A stretch of 64,000 nucleotides of DNA from Pseudomonas marvdashtae (GTDB lineage Bacteria; Pseudomonadota; Gammaproteobacteria; Pseudomonadales; Pseudomonadaceae), in the NCBI RefSeq assembly GCF_014268655.2, contig NZ_JABWQX020000002.1, positions 580,501 to 644,500 of the forward strand, written 5' to 3'. A model generated the notes under the pieces. That model was given only the letters and a program-made list of their open reading frames with translations. It did no database searches and had not been told where the DNA came from. Positions 63,554 to 64,000 of this stretch are shown here, piece by piece. A program made the position numbers and the translations under genes. The first letter of the stretch is position 1, and each line of letters starts with the position of its first letter.

Positions 63554-64000
63554 ATGGCTGAGGTTTTGAACTTCGAGCACAACGGCATCACCGTCAACGC
63601 TACTGAGTCCCCTGAGGCCATGGGTGGCCTGGGCGATAACGTCATCGGTCTGGTCGGCACCGCACCGAACGCCAACGCGCTGATCCCGAAAAACACCCCG
63701 TTTCGCATCAACAGCTTTACCACCCAGGCCCAGTTGGACCCGACCGGTGCCGAGGCGGGGACGTTGTTCCACGCGGTGTACCAGATTCTCAAAGTGGTCA
63801 AGGTGCCGGTCTACGTGGTCATCGTCGAGGAGGGCGCGACGCTGGCCGATACGCAGAACAATGTGATCGGCGGTATCGAGGCGCAGACCGGGCGCAAGTT
63901 GGGGATGGCGGCGTTGAGTGGGGTCGCCGAAGACCTGACCATCATCGGCGCGCCGGGCTTCACCGGCACCAAGGCGGTGGCGAGCGAGTTCGCTTCGTTT
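63554..64000 (+). CDS. Tail sheath protein gpFI (5' part, runs off the window)
   Basis: First 149 codons of the contractile sheath: MAEVLNFEHNGITVNATESP and AMGGLGDNVIGLVGTAPNAN, followed by VPVYVVIVEEGATLADTQNNVIGGI, match P2 FI and R-pyocin sheaths. The sheath contracts to drive the tube through the target envelope. It starts 2 bp after the preceding gene. Tube, tape-measure and lysis genes are expected beyond the edge. Confidence 0.88.
   Translation, partial: MAEVLNFEHNGITVNATESPEAMGGLGDNVIGLVGTAPNANALIPKNTPFRINSFTTQAQLDPTGAEAGTLFHAVYQILKVVKVPVYVVIVEEGATLADTQNNVIGGIEAQTGRKLGMAALSGVAEDLTIIGAPGFTGTKAVASEFASF

Overview
The window is a piece of a Pseudomonas chromosome, most likely from the P. 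fluorescens lineage. Three things point there. The gene order closely follows the P. aeruginosa stretch plsB...dapD...glnD-map-rpsB...eno...rpoS-rsmZ-fdxA-mutS. The small RNA rsmZ lies between rpoS and fdxA. Palindromic REP elements of the kinds common in fluorescent pseudomonads recur through the window. Most genes are GC-rich with GC-rich third positions. I see no rRNA, tRNA, insertion sequence or CRISPR array.

Layout. 1-11.4 kb: 5' part of plsB (minus), a cold-shock gene, an uncharacterised gene, rlmA-dapE (minus), tcdA (plus), csdE-csdA and dapD-arsC-like (minus), a Na+/H+ antiporter (plus), then an accessory pocket with REP elements and a frameshifted small gene. 11.4-16.2 kb (minus): dapC, glnD, map. 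16.4-42.6 kb (plus): the conserved run rpsB-tsf-pyrH-frr-uppS-cdsA-dxr-rseP-bamA-skp-lpxD-fabZ-lpxA-lpxB-rnhB-dnaE-accA-tilS-pyrG-kdsA-eno-ftsB-ispD, covering translation, isoprenoid and phospholipid supply, outer-membrane assembly, lipid A and Kdo, replication, fatty acid initiation and division. 42.7-45.6 kb: glutathione-dependent formaldehyde detoxification (LysR regulator, adhC, fghA). 45.7-50.8 kb: ispF-truD-surE-pcm-nlpD-rpoS. 51.1-54.4 kb: rsmZ, fdxA, mutS.

From about 54.6 kb to the end the window enters the accessory locus next to mutS. It holds remnant small genes, then a phage-tail-like bacteriocin (R-type tailocin) cluster: a LexA/CI-like self-cleaving repressor, a promoter with three matching operator palindromes (a fourth lies before the repressor gene), a leader hairpin, a Com-like zinc-finger gene, two paralogous secreted proteins of unknown function, a holin, baseplate genes V, W, J and I, a two-piece tail fibre, a fibre-linked chaperone-like protein, tandem terminators, a small gene and the start of the sheath gene. 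No capsid, terminase, portal or integrase gene is seen in the part visible here, which fits a tailocin better than a prophage, but the cluster runs off the window.

The most unusual material is the Com/secreted-protein cassette: an 80-bp 3' end of the com gene is repeated almost identically before the second secreted-protein gene, although the two secreted proteins have diverged to about half identity. The operator set ATGC-N6-GCAT is a second clear, testable signal.
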